This document shows, piece after piece, positions 30,545-33,521 of a stretch of DNA of 33,521 nucleotides. The stretch comes from Actinomycetales bacterium JB111 (GTDB taxonomy: Bacteria > Actinomycetota > Actinomycetes > Actinomycetales > Actinomycetaceae). A program made the translations under genes and the position numbers. The notes beneath the pieces were generated by a model that saw only the letters and a list, made by a program, of their open reading frames with translations, had not been told where the DNA came from and did not search any database. The stretch is from the NCBI GenBank assembly GCA_900163555.1, contig FUHX01000038.1, positions 1 to 33,521 of the forward strand, read 5' to 3'. Positions within the stretch are counted from its first letter, which is position 1. Every line of letters starts with the position of its first letter.

Positions 30545-30597
30545 GGGTTCGTGTCCTCTCTCACGTGGGGACGACCGTAGTCGTCGCGCCGATCTCC

Positions 30598-30627
30598 TTG
30601 ACGAGACGATACGTCTCGTCTTAGCGT
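30598..30627 (+). promoter_or_regulatory. MMPL exporter promoter with TetR operator
   Basis: TTGACG (30598-30603) and TAGCGT (30622-30627) are 18 bp apart. Between and over them lies GACGAGACG-ATA-CGTCTCGTC (30600-30620), a perfect inverted repeat with a 3-bp centre. The leader from about 30634 to ATG 30758 is over 120 nt and holds no obvious element apart from AGGAG near 30743. Confidence 0.75.
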
Positions 30628-30757
30628 TTTGTGAAGGGGACGGCCCACCGGCGAGAGCCCCTCGACCGCGACACGGCACCCTCCCCGAACGATGCGATCC
30701 CCCGGGGCGTCTGCCTGCGCACAGCCGTCGATCACAACCGATAGGAGCACGGCAGAC

Positions 30758-33274
30758 ATGGCCAAGTGGCTATACCGAGTAGGGACGTTCGCCGCCCGGC
30801 GCGCGTGGGCAGTACTGGCGGCCTGGATCCTCATCCTGGTGGCGACCGCCGGGGCGTACTTCGCGTGGGCAGGGACCCTCTCGTCCTCGTTCGAGGTCTC
30901 GGACATCGAGTCCATGGACGTCATCGACGAGCTCCAGGAGTCCCTGCCGGACTCCGCGGGCGCCACGGGGACGATTGTCGTGCACAACCCGGACGGTCCC
31001 CTTACCGAGGGGCAGGAGGCGCAGGTCGCGGAGCTCGCCGCAGGCATCACCGAGCTCGACGACGTGGCGACCGTCACCGACCCGTTCGCCGTCCGCGACT
31101 CGATGGCCGAGCAGGCCGCCGCCATGGAGGAGTCCGCCGAGGAGATCGCGGCCGGCCAGGAGGCCGCCGCCGCGGGCGCGCCCGGCGTCGACGCCGAGGA
31201 GCTCGAGGCGCAGGCCGCCCAGCTCGAGGCCGCGCAGGAGCTCGCCGGCTACGCCGAGGGCGCCAGCCTCATCTCCGAGGACGGCTCCACCGCGCTCCTC
31301 ACCGTCTCCTTCACCGAGCCGATGCTCGAGCTCGCGGACGAGTCCCGGGAGGCGGTCGTCGAGTACGTCGAGGACTCGCCGATCGACGGCGCCGAGCTCG
31401 TCCCCTCCTCCGACCTGTCGATGGAGATCCCCGAGATCATGGGCGTCGGCGAGGTCATCGGCGTCGCCGTGGCTGCCGTGCTCCTCGTGGTCGTCCTCGG
31501 CTCCCTGATCGCGGCCTCCTTCCCGATCATCACCGCGCTCATGGGCGTGGGCATCGGCGCGATGGCCACCCTCTCCTTCTCCGGCGTCGTGCAGATGGCC
31601 TCCGTGACCCCGATCCTCGGCGTCATGCTCGGACTGGCCGTCGGCATCGACTACGCCCTGTTCATCATCAACCGGCACCGCCGCCAGCTCATCGCCGGCG
31701 CCGACGTGCGGGAGTCGATCGGCCTGGCCAACGGCACCGCGGGCACCGCGGTCGTCTTCGCCGGATCGACCGTCATCCTCGCCCTGCTGGCGCTCAACGT
31801 CGTCGGCATCCCCTTCCTCGGCGTCATGGGCTCCGCGGGCGCCGCCAGCGTGCTGATCGCCGTCCTCGTGGCGGTCACGGCCGCTCCGGCGCTGCTCGGG
31901 CTCGCCGGGGAGAAGGTCCTCGGCCGCAAGGCACGCGCGAAGCGCGCCGCCGCCATCGCGGCCGCCTCCGACGACGACGGAGCCACCTCCGGTGGTGACG
32001 TCACCGCGGAGGCCGGTCCGTCGTCGGGCGGGGACGTGCGGCCGATGCGGACGTGGCGGGCGATCGTCACGCTGGTGGCGGGCGTCGCGGCGCTCGCGAT
32101 CGTCGCGATCCCGGCGCTCGACATGCGCCTCGGCCTGCCGACGGGAAAGAACGAGCCGCAAGGGTCGGACGCCTACGAGGCGTACATCCTCACGGACGAG
32201 GAGTTCGGTGAGGGCTTCGGCGGGCCGCTGCTCGTCACCGCCGACCTGCCGGCCGGCCTCGACGAGGCCGGGATCGCCGCCGCGCAGCTCGACGTGGCGC
32301 GCGTGCTCGCCGCGCAGGACGACGTCGTGGCGGTGGCGCCGATCGCGGTCGCCGAGGACGGTTCGCTCGCGGCCTTCCAGGTGGTCCCCTCCGAGGGGCC
32401 GAGCAGCGAGTCGACGACCCAGCTCGTCCACGACCTGCGCGACCTGCCGGCCGTCAACGGGGACATCGAGCTCGGGGTGGCCGGGCAGGCCGCCATCAAC
32501 ATCGACATCTCCGAGGGGCTGCAGGACGCGCTCCCGCTGTACCTCGGGCTGGTGGTGGGGCTGTCGTTCCTCATCATGATGGCCGTGTTCCGGTCGCTCC
32601 TCGTGCCGCTCATCGCGACCGCCGGGTTCGTGCTCTCGCTGCTGGCCACGCTCGGTGTGGCGGTCGCCGTGTTCCAGTGGGGTTGGCTGGCCTCGCTCAT
32701 CGGCGTCCACGAGACCGGGCCGCTGCTCAGCTTCCTGCCAGTGATCCTCGTCGGCGTGCTGTTCGGCCTGGCCATGGACTACCAGCTGTTCCTGGCGACC
32801 GGCATGCGTGAGGCCTACGTCCACGGGGCGCCCGCGCGGCAGGCCGTGGCCGAGGGCTTCCGGGCCGGACGCCGCGTGGTGACCACGGCCGCGCTCATCA
32901 TGATCGCCGTGTTCGCCAGCTTCATCACCTCCGACTCCGCCATGATCAAGTCGTTCGGCGTGGGCATGGCCATGGGCGTGCTGCTGGACGCGTTCGTCGT
33001 CCGGATGCTGCTCGTGCCGGCCGCGATGCACCTGCTGGGCAGGTCGGCGTGGTGGCTGCCGAGGTGGCTGGACAAGATCGTGCCGAACGTCGACGTCGAG
33101 GGCGCGTCCCTCGAGCGGGCCGCGGGTTCCGCGCCGTCGCCGAGGTCGGCGGGGTCGGCCGGGTCTGCCGGGTCTGGTGAGTCGGCCGGTTCGGGTGTGT
33201 CCGCGGGTTCTGCGGGTTCCGCCGGGTCGGCGGATGACGCGGCCGGGGACCGGGAGTCGACCGAGGCCCGCTGA
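30758..33274 (+). CDS. MMPL/RND-family membrane exporter
   Basis: The 838-residue protein has the duplicated MMPL layout: one N-terminal span (about 16-37), a large outer loop, five spans, then a second outer loop and five more spans. The first outer loop contains an Ala/Glu/Gln-rich segment at 115-167 likely to form a coiled coil. The proton-relay region shows GIDYALFIINRHRR in the first half and AMDYQLFLATGMRE in the second. The last 50 residues are a Gly/Ser/Ala-rich repeat tail, probably disordered and cytoplasmic. Members export lipids, siderophores or drugs using the proton gradient. ATG 30758 follows AGGAG by 10 nt; an earlier in-frame ATG at 30692 would lack a site. Control by the divergent TetR repressor suggests an inducible efflux role. 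The substrate is unknown. Confidence 0.9.
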   Translation: MAKWLYRVGTFAARRAWAVLAAWILILVATAGAYFAWAGTLSSSFEVSDIESMDVIDELQESLPDSAGATGTIVVHNPDGPLTEGQEAQVAELAAGITELDDVATVTDPFAVRDSMAEQAAAMEESAEEIAAGQEAAAAGAPGVDAEELEAQAAQLEAAQELAGYAEGASLISEDGSTALLTVSFTEPMLELADESREAVVEYVEDSPIDGAELVPSSDLSMEIPEIMGVGEVIGVAVAAVLLVVVLGSLIAASFPIITALMGVGIGAMATLSFSGVVQMASVTPILGVMLGLAVGIDYALFIINRHRRQLIAGADVRESIGLANGTAGTAVVFAGSTVILALLALNVVGIPFLGVMGSAGAASVLIAVLVAVTAAPALLGLAGEKVLGRKARAKRAAAIAAASDDDGATSGGDVTAEAGPSSGGDVRPMRTWRAIVTLVAGVAALAIVAIPALDMRLGLPTGKNEPQGSDAYEAYILTDEEFGEGFGGPLLVTADLPAGLDEAGIAAAQLDVARVLAAQDDVVAVAPIAVAEDGSLAAFQVVPSEGPSSESTTQLVHDLRDLPAVNGDIELGVAGQAAINIDISEGLQDALPLYLGLVVGLSFLIMMAVFRSLLVPLIATAGFVLSLLATLGVAVAVFQWGWLASLIGVHETGPLLSFLPVILVGVLFGLAMDYQLFLATGMREAYVHGAPARQAVAEGFRAGRRVVTTAALIMIAVFASFITSDSAMIKSFGVGMAMGVLLDAFVVRMLLVPAAMHLLGRSAWWLPRWLDKIVPNVDVEGASLERAAGSAPSPRSAGSAGSAGSGESAGSGVSAGSAGSAGSADDAAGDRESTEAR

Positions 33275-33324
33275 CCGGTTCGCCGGGAGGAGCGTGCTTG
33301 CCCGCTGACCGGTTCGCCGGGAGG
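33266..33324 (+). repeat. 25-bp direct repeat at the exporter stop
   Basis: 33266-33290 and 33300-33324 are identical over 25 bp (core CGCTGACCGGTTCGCCGGG). The first copy includes the exporter's stop codon; the two start 34 bp apart. Confidence 0.85.
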
Positions 33325-33384
33325 GGCGTTGAGGCGCCGACAGGAGTGTTGACTCACGCTCCTCTCGGCGCCCCAACGCTCCTC
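33321..33384. terminator. Imperfect long hairpin after the exporter gene
   Basis: Arms 33321-33346 and 33359-33384 pair over 26 bp with three mismatches, around a 12-bp loop. It is the best candidate for the exporter's terminator, but with no T-run it could equally be an intergenic palindromic repeat. Confidence 0.6.
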
Positions 33385-33385
33385 T

Positions 33386-33428
33386 GACCGCTGGTGGACC
33401 GCTGGTGGACCGCGGGTGGACCGTGGTG
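33386..33428 (+). repeat. 11-bp tandem repeat
   Basis: GACCGCTGGTG occurs at 33386-33396 and 33397-33407, then with one change (GACCGCGGGTG) at 33408-33418, then shortened (GACCGTGGTG) at 33419-33428. It is intergenic; no gene is seen from 33275 to the end. Confidence 0.8.
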
Positions 33429-33481
33429 GATCGGTCGGGAGTGCCGCTCAGCCGGCTTCCATTCATCGAGTGGAGGGTCGA

Positions 33482-33521
33482 GTCATCGAGTGGAGGGTGT
33501 CGACACCCTCCACTCGATGAC
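33482..33521. repeat. Perfect 40-bp palindrome at the contig end
   Basis: The last 40 bases read the same on both strands (arm GTCATCGAGTGGAGGGTGTC). A 16-bp part of the left arm, TCATCGAGTGGAGGGT, also occurs just before at 33463-33478. The contig stops exactly where the palindrome ends, as assemblies often do at such repeats. It could be a dispersed palindromic element. Confidence 0.85.

Noticed and set aside
33130-33236. A mini-satellite or recent insertion in the exporter gene
   Set aside because: The GGSA-type repeats stay in frame and encode a plausible disordered tail. There are no target-site duplications or element ends.
30770-33466. An 898-residue minus-strand frame opposite the MMPL exporter
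   Set aside because: Same reason: no recognisable domain, a composition mirroring the sense codons, and a clear membrane transporter on the other strand.
33498-33505. A third TGTCGACA GntR operator in the end palindrome
   Set aside because: The core is only the centre of a much longer palindrome, is not near a recognised promoter, and SalI-type cores are common at high GC.

Overview
The window is high-GC DNA dominated by long, overlapping, GTG/ATG-started genes with G/C-ending codons. It looks like an actinomycete chromosome contig, probably of the order Micrococcales. That placement is inferred from base composition, leaderless-looking starts and gene families, not from a marker gene. It is a draft-assembly contig: bases 1-74 are an untrimmed Illumina Nextera P5 adapter, and the far end stops exactly at the end of a perfect 40-bp palindrome.

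Layout: (1) 75-1496, a truncated secreted-protein gene and a plsC-like acyltransferase on the minus strand, divergent from a CYTH-domain gene. (2) 1851-13585, a catabolic block: a FadR-type GntR regulator, a three-copy palindromic tandem repeat, then one tightly packed operon with a LivJHMGF-type ABC importer, a cyclic-amide amidohydrolase, an MmgE/PrpD protein, an L-asparaginase-like protein, an ornithine cyclodeaminase/mu-crystallin-family protein and a second, paralogous GntR regulator. (3) 13610-20935, a divergent third GntR regulator with clear palindromic operators, facing an operon for an aldehyde dehydrogenase, a beta-hydroxyacid dehydrogenase and a three-gene ferric-type ABC importer. 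(4) 20961-23690, a terminator, a DUF6176-like protein, an acyltransferase-3 membrane protein and an RHH antitoxin with a frameshifted toxin. (5) 23852-27273, a TcuA-like flavoprotein divergent from a small phosphoribosyltransferase-like protein and an M20 ureide/carbamoyl amidohydrolase. (6) 27373-33274, a membrane protein with a Q/G/Y/P-rich tail, a patatin, and a TetR regulator divergent from an MmpL/RND-type exporter.

The main biological proposal is that blocks 2 and 5 form one regulon. Their promoter regions share a 24-bp element (19 of 24 identical) containing TTGyATGCAACTC, a plausible FadR/GntR operator. Together they encode import of a small polar compound, ring opening of a cyclic ureide or imide, hydrolysis of a carbamoyl/ureido product, amide hydrolysis, and enzymes typical of imino- or unsaturated dicarboxylate chemistry. 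This fits breakdown of an aspartate-related ureide (dihydroorotate/orotate, a carboxymethyl hydantoin) or allantoin. The substrate is not proven.

I saw no rRNA, tRNA, CRISPR array, insertion sequence, prophage or replication origin.
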